The position numbers and the translations under genes were made by a program. The notes beneath the pieces were generated by a model. The model was given only the letters and a program-made list of their open reading frames with translations. It was not told the DNA's origin and did not search any database. From the NCBI RefSeq assembly GCF_042408365.1, contig NZ_JBHOQJ010000247.1, positions 1-16,825 of the forward strand: 16,825 nucleotides of DNA, given 5' to 3'. Below, in pieces: positions 7,468 to 13,965 of the stretch (its first letter is position 1; every line of letters begins with the position of its first letter). Source of the DNA: Thermoflexus sp042408365 (GTDB lineage Bacteria; Chloroflexota; Anaerolineae; Thermoflexales; Thermoflexaceae).

Positions 7468-8518
7468 AGACATGTTGCACGATAATTTTTTCCCGTAAGG
7501 AAGACGGTTTACCCTTACGGGTGGGGGAACGGATTAGGCGATGCTTTCTGCTCTCCGGCACCGTCGGTCCATCCGGAAGTTCATGATCCCCACCACCGCC
7601 AGAAACACCGTGTCATCGAGGGAAAGCATATGGCGGAACACCGACGCCAAGATCTGAAAGCGCTTCCGCCAGCCGATCATATGCTCCACCCCCATCCGCA
7701 TCGAAGCCCGTCCTGGATGGGCCCGCTTCGGATCCGGAAGCAAGGGAGGATTCCGCCGCGCCCGGTGCGGGGTGGCCATGCTCCGGTCCGGGTAGTCGTT
7801 TTGAAGTCCATCGCAGCCCGCATCCCCAATCACCGAGATGGATTCGGAGATCGGCGCGATCATCCCCGATTCCACCGTCAGGCTCCAATCGGGTGGGGAG
7901 CCGGGCGCCGAGGGGGTCATCGCCCGGATGTGCCCCTCGTTGTCGACCGCGATGATCGTTTTGCAGGTATGAGTCTTTCGGCGCCCCGAGTCATGGGGCT
8001 GCTGCGCCTCGGGGTCCTGCGGGCGCTGGATGCGCGGTTCGGTTCCATCAATGATGGCCAGGAGAGCCTCCAGGACTTCCCCAATGCCCCTGGCGTGGGG
8101 GCTGAGGCCATCCCAGCGAGGCCACTCCCAGCTTCTGGCGGGCGCTCCACACCCGCCGAGTGTTCCGACCAACCGTGGCCGGGTCCACTCCGAAAAAGAA
8201 GGCCAGAGTCTCGGTGTTCCAGCATTGCCGAAGCCAAAGGAGGGTCATTCACAGCTGATGGGGGAGGGGAAGGCGATCTTTTCGCCCGCCGCCGGGCCAT
8301 CGGCGGCGGGCGGGGCGGCTCAATCGCTCTCGTTCCTGCTGCTGCCAGACGGGTAGAAACCGGGCGAACCGTTCTTCGAACTCATCCAAAGTCAGGCCCG
8401 TGAGGGATCGAAACCGCAGGGGCTTCGAACGGAGGATCTCCCACCGAAGCACGGCTGGCCCTCCCCAACGGGCAGTCTTCACTGGAAGGATACCTCAACC
8501 TATTTGTGCAACAGGTCT
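7468..8518 (-). mobile_element. IS5-family insertion sequence, about 1.05 kb
   Basis: Ends carry inverted repeats AGACATGTTGCAC (left) and AGACCTGTTGCAC (right, reversed), 12 of 13 matching, flanked by AAT on both sides as a likely 3-bp target duplication (TA or TNA-type readings of the edge are also possible). It contains one broken transposase frame. A subterminal perfect 9-bp inverted repeat (CCCGTAAGG/CCTTACGGG, 7492-7521) lies inside the left end. Insertion is in the tail of a small exported-protein remnant that follows the attC at 8698-8762. Confidence 0.85.
7534..8482 (-). pseudogene. IS5-family DDE transposase, interrupted
   Basis: Three pieces together give one full IS5/DDE_Tnp_4 transposase. 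The first (8482-8249) has the N-terminal LTGLTLDEFEERFARFLP helix region and ends at TGA. The same frame continues from 8248 with the HTH-like LAFFFGVDPATVGRNTRRVW. Near base 8090 the sequence must shift one base to reach the catalytic part. That part holds IDGTEPRIQRP (first Asp), VIGDAGCDG (second Asp) and RMGVEHMIGWRKRFQIL (Glu). So one stop codon and one frameshift break the frame while all three acidic residues remain. Some relatives use programmed frameshifting, which would explain the shift but not the TGA. It is probably inactive but young. Confidence 0.85.
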
Positions 8519-8697
8519 AATATTGACTCCTCCCGCCAAAGCGGTTGTAAGCGCGGCTTGGGTGCAACTGTCTGGCGTTCTATCTCCCACGACACTGCCC
8601 GCATGGGCAATTTGAGCTGCGAAGAATGTTGCGAGCAAAACATTCGCAATGGCAAAATAACCCTCAGCAAATAACTCTCTCAGTAGGATTTGTAAGC
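8519..8697 (-). pseudogene. Remnant of an exported protein gene, truncated by the IS
   Basis: Right after the R' box of the attC at 8698-8762 (minus reading), the frame gives a signal-peptide-like stretch (ANVLLATFFAAQIAHAG). It is followed by DRTPDSCTQAALTTALAGG, which resembles the start of right-handed beta-helix/polymorphic outer-membrane-type passenger domains. The frame is cut after VNI by the IS. No standard start codon is obvious in frame. Sequence beyond the IS does not continue the protein, so the gene was already truncated or was deleted later. Function is not assignable. Confidence 0.45.
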
Positions 8698-8762
8698 ATC
8701 CAACACTGAAGGTGCGGGGCGCCGCGCTTTTTGCGGCGTTCCTCTCCAATGCCTCGTTAGGT
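8698..8762 (-). repeat. attC site, 65 bp
   Basis: On the minus strand it opens with ACCTAAC (RYYYAAC) and closes with GTTGGAT (GTTRRRY), both perfect matches. Inside is an imperfect hairpin with arms ACGCCGC and GCGGCGC around an A-rich loop. The ACCTAAC box starts 16 nt after the stop of the copper-amine-oxidase-like gene, the normal position for a cassette's own attC. Confidence 0.8.
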
Positions 8763-8778
8763 GCTTCTGGCAGCATCT

Positions 8779-10362
8779 TTACCAGTTAAATGGCTTAAGT
8801 TCCGGGCCGACGATATGCCCTCCCGCATGGCTCGCGTCATGGAGAAAATGCCCCGCATACCAGATCACCACATCTCTGTCTTCAACAACTTCACCAGTAA
8901 GGAATTTATCCAGGTTGGCTTTGGATTTAATGGGATCAGTTGTAAATCCCTGACCATCATCAATTTCAGAGCCGTGGTAGCGCAGAATCCACACATCCCC
9001 CACGCCATAGCTACTGGCGGCACCGTCATTGACCCCTGGGATCAACTCGTAACCTTCGCCGGTCACCGTATTCCTAATGCGCCACTTCCGATGGCGGGCG
9101 CTGTCCCGCAGACGCCGGATCTCGTACGTTTTTTTATGCCAATTCGTGCCGGCAAACAGCGGCGGATCATTGAACTCCTCGACGACATTGTTCCCAGCGG
9201 TGCGGATATCGAAATCCAGTCTCCAATAGGCGTGGTGATGGTGCACCTTGCAAGTGCAAGGGTTATTTACAGCGCTAAAGCCAAAGCGCGGGCGGATGGT
9301 GCCATCGGCGTGTAAACGCCACTCGCTGATATAGCGGTACCAGCCGGCCTGCATTTCGCTGACCAAGACTACTTCCTGCCCCTGCACATAGATCGCCACA
9401 CCACGGAAGTTACCTGCATCCGTTCCAGAATCAAGAATCGTCTGTGCGGGGCTTGAGCAGAGACGAAATCCAGGAATGATATCTGTCCCAACGGCTTGAA
9501 AACAGGCTTCCGAATTCTGCCAATCCCGATACGTTGGGCCGCAACCCGCACTGATACCGTCCTGAAAATATTCTACGTTGAGGATCGGCACATGAGCCCG
9601 ATAAAGCACTCGCTTGCCGCGATAGTTGACATAGCGAAGCTCGATCCCCGAGCCGTTAGTGCCCGATGAGGCAGCTGGCCTTACGGCAGTGAAGGTCCAA
9701 AGCACAGTGGAACCTTGGATGACCGTGACTCTCACCTGTCCGCTATTGCCAGTTTGGGGGCAGCCCTCACCAAAAGGGACACCGCACACGTCGCCTGACG
9801 GCAAAGCGACTCCGCGCACCTCGCGTAACACCGTCTCGCGAACCATGTTCACGCCGACGATGCGATGCCGGGTCTCCTCGTTTGGGGCGAAGAGACCAAT
9901 GGCAAGCGTTCGCTCTATGCGACCGTCTGCCAGCTCGGTCTCGATGAGTGGCGGTATAGGGCGGTAGGGCAACAGACGCCGCTCGCAGAGGGCGGAACCG
10001 AACTCGGGATCATTCAGCAAGATCTCCGTTGCTGCCTCGAATTCCTCATCGCTCGGCAACGGCTGGAGGCTGGACTCTGTCACCTCTAAAAGTTCCGGTT
10101 GGTCGAGTCGACCGTCCACCAAAAGAGTACGATTGTGAGTGTAGTCGTAGATCGTGGCACGATAGAGTTGTGACACTACGGGAAGGCTGGTTTTGTCTTC
10201 AGGATCGACCGATTGGAAAGACAGCAATCTGTGTCGCGTTCCCTTCAGGCGCTCCTGAATCAAGGGGTGCTCGAACAAGGCACGCGTGGCAGCGTTGATC
10301 GTCGATTGAGTGGGGCACCAGGGAACGACCTTCACACTGAGATTAATATCATTTTCGTTCAT
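8779..10362 (-). CDS. Copper amine oxidase-like protein
   Basis: The 527-residue C-terminal half looks like the catalytic domain of copper/TPQ amine oxidases, which oxidise primary amines to aldehydes with H2O2 release. Visible are VEYFQDG (Asp268 at the place of the catalytic base), the HHHHAYWRLDFDI copper-ligand segment at 374-386, and the terminal VVIWYAGHFLHDASHAGGH and VGPELKPFNW, which carry the third histidine. The cofactor tyrosine normally sits in NYD/E. Aligning back from the shared W..HxxGTI gives GWYRYISEW here, so Tyr342 could be the equivalent but its neighbours are wrong. No signal peptide is seen. ATG at 10362 has GGAGAG 6 nt upstream. attC sites lie on both sides (10398-10479 and 8698-8762), so it is one complete cassette of about 1.7 kb. 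Enzyme activity is uncertain. Confidence 0.75.
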   Translation of the reverse strand: MNENDINLSVKVVPWCPTQSTINAATRALFEHPLIQERLKGTRHRLLSFQSVDPEDKTSLPVVSQLYRATIYDYTHNRTLLVDGRLDQPELLEVTESSLQPLPSDEEFEAATEILLNDPEFGSALCERRLLPYRPIPPLIETELADGRIERTLAIGLFAPNEETRHRIVGVNMVRETVLREVRGVALPSGDVCGVPFGEGCPQTGNSGQVRVTVIQGSTVLWTFTAVRPAASSGTNGSGIELRYVNYRGKRVLYRAHVPILNVEYFQDGISAGCGPTYRDWQNSEACFQAVGTDIIPGFRLCSSPAQTILDSGTDAGNFRGVAIYVQGQEVVLVSEMQAGWYRYISEWRLHADGTIRPRFGFSAVNNPCTCKVHHHHAYWRLDFDIRTAGNNVVEEFNDPPLFAGTNWHKKTYEIRRLRDSARHRKWRIRNTVTGEGYELIPGVNDGAASSYGVGDVWILRYHGSEIDDGQGFTTDPIKSKANLDKFLTGEVVEDRDVVIWYAGHFLHDASHAGGHIVGPELKPFNW

Positions 10363-10397
10363 GATATGCTCTCCTATACTGACTCACAGATGATTGC

Positions 10398-10479
10398 GCC
10401 TAACGGCCGGGTTCTGCGGCGGCGCGCAGTGCCATCCGCCACAAGCGGCAGCACCGTCGCCTGCATGCAATAGTTAGCC
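10398..10479 (-). repeat. attC site, 82 bp
   Basis: Minus reading: GGCTAAC at the decarboxylase side and GTTAGGC at the amine-oxidase side, both matching RYYYAAC/GTTRRRY in the 3-letter core with one position off in GGCTAAC. An inner hairpin GCCGCTTGTGGC and further GC-rich imperfect pairing lie between. It begins 48 nt after the decarboxylase stop and ends 35 nt before the next start. Confidence 0.75.
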
Positions 10480-10527
10480 CGCCCTCAGCCATGCAAGAAA
10501 TCAAGCCCGAGCAGGCGTGCAAGCAGC

Positions 10528-12036
10528 TTAAGCGGTGTTGCCTTGACTGTGCTGTTCGCGCCAGATCTGCGCCCCGATGCGCTCGACTGCCTCCACCAAT
10601 CCATCCACATCTGCCAACGTTGTGCGCGGATTGATATAGCACGGGCGAATTGCGAATTCGCCGTTGAGTTCGGTGCCCGATGGAACGTGATGATGCTCGC
10701 TATGGAGTCGCGCGAGTATCTCACGATTCAGGTCATTGAGTAGCCGAGTCTTGCCGTCACGCTCGCGCAGTTCAGGCGGCACATAGCGGAAGCAACAGAT
10801 CGAAAGGGTGACGGGCGCAAGCAATTCCAAAACCGGCGATGCCTGCACCCGTGCGGCCAAGTGCCGCGCAAACCCGTTGTGTCGGGTCACACGGGCGCGC
10901 ATCCCCTCCGCTCCTATTTCTGCCAGGGCGGCCCACACGGTGACCCCGCGCGACCGCGCTGATTGCTCGATGTTGAAATTGTGAAAGGTGTAGCCTAAGT
11001 CATCGAATTGCGAGCCAATCGTTTCGACGCGACGCGTCGCGCCCTCTAAATAGCCAGCAGGCTCCAAGGTGAAAGCACGTCCCAGTAAGCCAGGATCACG
11101 CACAAAGGTTGCGCCGCAGCCCAGCGGTACTGCCAGCCATTTGTGCGGATCAACCACAATCGAATCTGCTTCGCTAAAGCCATTAAACAGCGGCGCGATT
11201 TCAGGATCCAGAATACCGAATCCACCGTACGCACCGTCTACATGGAGCCAAACTTGCTCTTCGCGGCAAACCTGCACGATTTCGTGCAGTGGATCAATCG
11301 CCCCGGTATTCACAGTGCCTGCGCTGGCAATCACGGCAATTGGCGTACAGCCATCCGCTTTGTCTCGGCGAAGTTGCTCACGCAATCGACTAACGTCGAG
11401 GCGGAAAAAGTCGTCAGTCGGCAACTGCACCAGCGCACGGCGGCCCAATCCAAGCACTCCTGCGGCACGATGGACTACGTGATGAACTTGATTCGACGCA
11501 TAAAGGCGTGGTTTCTGAAGCGCACCGAGCCCGTCTCGTGACGCGTCAATCCCGCGCTGCTCACATGCCCATTGTCGCGCCGCACCGAGTGCGATCAGAT
11601 TGGCGACCGAACCCCCGCTGCTGAATGTGCCCTGATAAGATGGTGAAAGGCTTAGCAATTGTTTAAGCCATTCGAGCGCAAGATTTTCCAGGAAGTTATA
11701 CGACTGGAGCCACCAACGCTGTGCACCAGCGATGCTCGCGCTAAAAGCCGCTACGGTGGGCACAACCGTCGGCATCGTTGTCACCCATCCAGCAAACCCA
11801 GGCGCACCTATACGCAGGCCATGCGGAATCACGATTTCTTTCAAGATCCTCAATGTCGCCTCAGCGCCTATGCCTTGCTGAGGCAATGGCTGATTGAGTG
11901 CAGCACTCCATTGTGCGTAGTTACTCGCGGCCAAATCCTGATCTTCGAAGCGCATAAACTGCTCTAAGGCAGGCAGCAGTAGATCCACTGCTTCCTTCAA
12001 GCCAGTAGTTACACTCTGATCCGTCGTCGCTTGCAT
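10528..12036 (-). CDS. Group II PLP-dependent decarboxylase (aromatic amino acid type)
   Basis: The 502-residue protein has the DDC/GAD family layout. FSSGGSVANLIAL near 138-150 holds the phosphate-binding glycines, SNQVHHVVHRAA near 181-192 supplies the ring-stacking His, HVDGAYGGF at 265-273 has the PLP-nitrogen Asp, and VDPHKW at 295-300 has the Schiff-base Lys299. Such enzymes remove CO2 from aromatic amino acids, Glu, Asp or related substrates to give amines; spacing is closest to aromatic-L-amino-acid decarboxylases, but the substrate is inferred. ATG at 12036 is chosen because GGGAGGAG lies 6 nt upstream; the longer open frame (to 12108) would run into the attC box. The neighbour on its 3' side is an amine-oxidase-like gene, so the two could act in sequence, though cassettes usually are not functionally linked. 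Confidence 0.9.
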   Translation of the reverse strand: MQATTDQSVTTGLKEAVDLLLPALEQFMRFEDQDLAASNYAQWSAALNQPLPQQGIGAEATLRILKEIVIPHGLRIGAPGFAGWVTTMPTVVPTVAAFSASIAGAQRWWLQSYNFLENLALEWLKQLLSLSPSYQGTFSSGGSVANLIALGAARQWACEQRGIDASRDGLGALQKPRLYASNQVHHVVHRAAGVLGLGRRALVQLPTDDFFRLDVSRLREQLRRDKADGCTPIAVIASAGTVNTGAIDPLHEIVQVCREEQVWLHVDGAYGGFGILDPEIAPLFNGFSEADSIVVDPHKWLAVPLGCGATFVRDPGLLGRAFTLEPAGYLEGATRRVETIGSQFDDLGYTFHNFNIEQSARSRGVTVWAALAEIGAEGMRARVTRHNGFARHLAARVQASPVLELLAPVTLSICCFRYVPPELRERDGKTRLLNDLNREILARLHSEHHHVPSGTELNGEFAIRPCYINPRTTLADVDGLVEAVERIGAQIWREQHSQGNTA

Positions 12037-12087
12037 AATGTACTCCTCCCGTCGCACTTTCGATGCCAAAGTAGTTACGACGAGGCG

Positions 12088-12140
12088 GCCTAACGGCTTG
12101 CGCTTCACCTGCGCCGCGAAGCGGCGTCAGGTGCAACTCT
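12088..12140 (-). repeat. attC site, R' half, next to a second attC
   Basis: Minus reading ends with a perfect GTTAGGC box (12088-12094), preceded by a near-perfect hairpin: CACCTGACGCCG, loop, CGGCGCAGGTG. The expected RYYYAAC partner on the 5' side is missing (GAGAGTTGCACC there). It directly follows the shorter attC at 12163-12215, so an intervening cassette or attC half seems to have been deleted. Alternatively 12088-12215 is one 128-bp attC, since both outer boxes are perfect. Confidence 0.65.
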
Positions 12141-12162
12141 CCCTGGCTGGCGCGGCCGGCCT

Positions 12163-12215
12163 TCCTAACCGAATGAACACGCCGATGGCACGTTCTTAGC
12201 AAGCGCGGGTTAGGC
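12163..12215 (-). repeat. Short attC site, 53 bp
   Basis: Minus reading: GCCTAAC at 12209-12215 and GTTAGGA at 12163-12169, around a central hairpin GAACGTGCC-ATC-GGCGTGTTC with a symmetrical two-base mismatch. A further GTCTAAC box lies 29 nt upstream (12244-12250), close behind the SnoaL-like stop codon, giving a cluster of three R''/R' signals within 165 bp. Confidence 0.7.
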
Positions 12216-12282
12216 AGCGCTGTTCTTCGAGTGGTGACCTCGGGTTAGACCATACCCAGGGCCGGCTCCAGCAGTCACCAAC

Positions 12283-12672
12283 TTAACCTTTGACGTAGGA
12301 GAACTTCTCGGCTACCTTCCCATCCCGCACGCGGAAAACATCCACGCCTCGGACGTGTCCGCGCTTGCCATCCTGCTCAACCCAGCGATAGAGCCAGCGA
12401 ACCACACAGCGGTCTCCACACGCGAAGATCTCCTCGGTTTCGAAAGTTGCATGGGGCGAAGAGCCGAAGAAACGCTCCCAGAAGGCACGGACAGCCGCTT
12501 GTCCTTCATATCGCTCGCCATCCGGCGGTGGATAGGTGTTTTCGAACACGCAGTCCTCGGTCATGGCTGCCATTACCGCGTCAACATCATGCCGGTTGAT
12601 GGCGTTGTTGAAGCGTTGAATCGCTTCAAGCGTGGACTTCGTCAGCATATCGTCATGCAAGTTACCGGACAT
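12283..12672 (-). CDS. SnoaL/NTF2-like protein
   Basis: The 129-residue product has the compact cone-barrel fold signature: TLEAIQRFNNAINRHDVDAV, then MTEDCVFENTYPPPDG, YEGQAAVRAFWERFF, and the strands CVVRWLYRWV and RGVDVFRVRDGKVAEKFSYVKG. This family includes polyketide cyclases, ketosteroid isomerase-like enzymes and many proteins of unknown substrate; the hydrophobic pocket carries Asp and Trp/Tyr, but I cannot name a reaction. The ATG at 12672 has only a weak, distant purine-rich site (AAGAGG). Its start lies inside the tail of the cupin remnant's frame. An attC cluster follows the stop, so it is a cassette gene. Confidence 0.85.
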   Translation of the reverse strand: MSGNLHDDMLTKSTLEAIQRFNNAINRHDVDAVMAAMTEDCVFENTYPPPDGERYEGQAAVRAFWERFFGSSPHATFETEEIFACGDRCVVRWLYRWVEQDGKRGHVRGVDVFRVRDGKVAEKFSYVKG

Positions 12673-12709
12673 GGTTTATTTAGCCTCTTTATTCTTGGTT
12701 CGTTACCCA

Positions 12710-12832
12710 CCACCCAAGCGTCATGTCCAGGGCGTATGATCACCACGTCCCCCGGACCGAATTCCATCTCGGTGCCGTCATCCATCCGTATTCGTTGACG
12801 TCCTGCGAGAAAGATCTTTACGAGGGTGGCAC
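12710..12832 (-). pseudogene. Cupin-domain remnant, C-terminal part
   Basis: The segment GRQRIRMDDGTEMEFGPGD and then VVIIRPGHDAWVVGNEP is the second half of a small cupin barrel (the G(X)5HXH side is missing; the PGHDAWVVG strand pair is present). The expected start with the first metal-binding histidines is absent. After NEP the frame turns to unrelated residues and overlaps the SnoaL-like start. An open frame extends upstream to 12935, but it reads over a long palindrome and looks non-coding. This is a different cupin from the one at 5795-6055. Confidence 0.6.
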
Positions 12833-12967
12833 CCGGTATCGTAGCAACCACACCCCAGCAGGGGTCGGTGAGGCCTGCCCCCATAGCCGGGGTGTGGCTA
12901 GGCTGATGCGGACGTCCGTATGTCCCTTCCGCCATCCTCTTAGGTGCATGGCAGGTTGCGATTAGGT
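12832..12967 (-). repeat. Long attC-like palindrome after the methyltransferase gene
   Basis: Minus reading opens with ACCTAAT (12961-12967, one mismatch to RYYYAAC), whose TAA is the stop codon of the methyltransferase, a common arrangement in cassettes. ATCGCAACC near the start can pair with GGTTGCTACGAT near the end. Inside, CCACACCCCGGC pairs with GCTGGGGTGTGG (12845-12900, 11 of 12). No good GTTRRRY box closes it. It is probably a decayed long attC. Confidence 0.45.
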
Positions 12968-13765
12968 AGCGGGCTTGAAGAAGCGGAAATGCGCAAGATA
13001 GATGGGCAGTTCTCGTTCCGGGAATTGCTCAAAAAGCCAGTCGAGGAACTCGATGCTGAACAGGGGATAGAGTTGCAGGCGTTCTTTGCTCACCGGGTCG
13101 CGGGTCAGAATTTGCGCATTGGTGAAGCCGGCGCTCTTCGCTTCGCGGATTAATCCTCTCTCCGAGAGGGCACCGGCCAGTCAGCCCGCAAACGCGGCTT
13201 CGCTGTCGAGCACCGCGCGCGGCAGATGTCCGTTCACCACAGAATCGGCGAAAATCAGGCGTCCGCCAGGTTTCAACACACGATAGAATTCGCGAAACGC
13301 CTGTCCCTTTTCCGTCGAGAGGTTGATGACGCCGTTCGAGATGATCACGTCCACACTCGCGTCGTCGAGCGGAATTTGCTCCATTTTGCCTTCACGGAAC
13401 TCGACGTTGGTCATTCCAAGGATGCGTTGATTCGCCCGCGCCCGGGCGAGCATTTCCGGCGTCATATCCAGGCCGATGGCGCGCCCCGTTGGTCCAACCT
13501 TTTTCGCCGCGAGGAACGTGTCAATGCCCGCGCCGCTCCCGATGTCCAGCACAACTTCGCCGGGCTGCAAATCCGCGTAGCGGACCGGGTTGCCGAGCCC
13601 GAGGGCGTAGGCTGTGACCGATTCGGGCAGCCATGCGATTTCGTCCGGGCTGTATAAACTCTCCGCGACCCTCATCCCCTGCGGGATGACGGCGCCGTAG
13701 GATTCGCGGACGATGCGTGCTGCCTCGTCTGCGGAAAATCGAATGCTTTCGAATTCGTCACTCAT
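12962..13765 (-). CDS. ArsM-like SAM methyltransferase with in-frame UGA, candidate selenoprotein
   Basis: Read from ATG 13765 (AAGGAGAG 5 nt upstream), 194 codons lead to UGA at 13181-13183; the same frame continues for 72 codons to TAA at 12962. SAM motifs are clear: VVLDIGSGAGIDTFLAA at 71-87, GLDMTPEML at 98-106, EQIPLDDASVDVIISNGVINL at 129-149, RVLKPGGRLIFAD at 162-174. The UGA sits in FAG(U)LAGALSERGL, aligned with GEC-LGGAL of AS3MT, whose Cys156 (CmArsM Cys174) binds arsenite. The tail (IREAKSAGFTNAQI onward) is a normal family C-terminus. The usual LGCGNP cysteine is Leu57, and the protein has no cysteine, so residue 195 would be the only thiol or selenol. A bSECIS-like hairpin follows the UGA. 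A methyl-transfer role is secure; substrate and selenocysteine insertion are inference. Confidence 0.8.
13155..13169 (-). promoter_or_regulatory. Candidate bacterial SECIS hairpin
   Basis: In the mRNA (minus strand) CCUCUC and GAGAGG pair perfectly around a GGA loop. The loop begins 17 nt after the in-frame UGA at 13181-13183. Bacterial SECIS elements are small hairpins shortly after the UGA with a G at the first or second loop position; this one fits distance and loop rule. The stem is short, and coding constraint alone could produce it. Confidence 0.45.
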
Positions 13766-13810
13766 GGTGTCTCTCCTTATGGTTCGCTCATTTTCAAGGC
13801 GGTTTGACAG

Positions 13811-13952
13811 AATCAACGCAGGGCCTGGTATAGATCTCTGTAGAGAAGCCCAGCAAAGCCAGGATGTGCTGTTGCACCTCACAAAGCGACGTAAGATGAC
13901 GACGGGTTTGTGGCAAGATCGACGAGCAACACCTCGACGGCAGCTGTTAGGC
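13811..13952 (-). repeat. Probable long attC between FAD oxidoreductase and methyltransferase
   Basis: Minus reading opens with a perfect GCCTAAC 13 nt after the oxidoreductase stop. The best closing box is GTTGATT (13811-13817, one mismatch), giving about 142 bp, similar to long attC sites. Internal pairing is limited: GTGTTGC and GCAACAGCAC, and AACAG with CTGCGTT at the ends. The opening box is convincing; the far end is a guess. Confidence 0.45.
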
Positions 13953-13965
13953 GCAAGACCTCCTC

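Noticed and set aside
7630..8403. A 257-codon plus-strand frame across the IS
   Set aside because: It is antisense to the transposase and has no recognisable domain.
12037..12108. Upstream start for the PLP decarboxylase
   Set aside because: It would read into the GTTAGGC attC box; the ATG at 12036 has a near-consensus ribosome-binding site.
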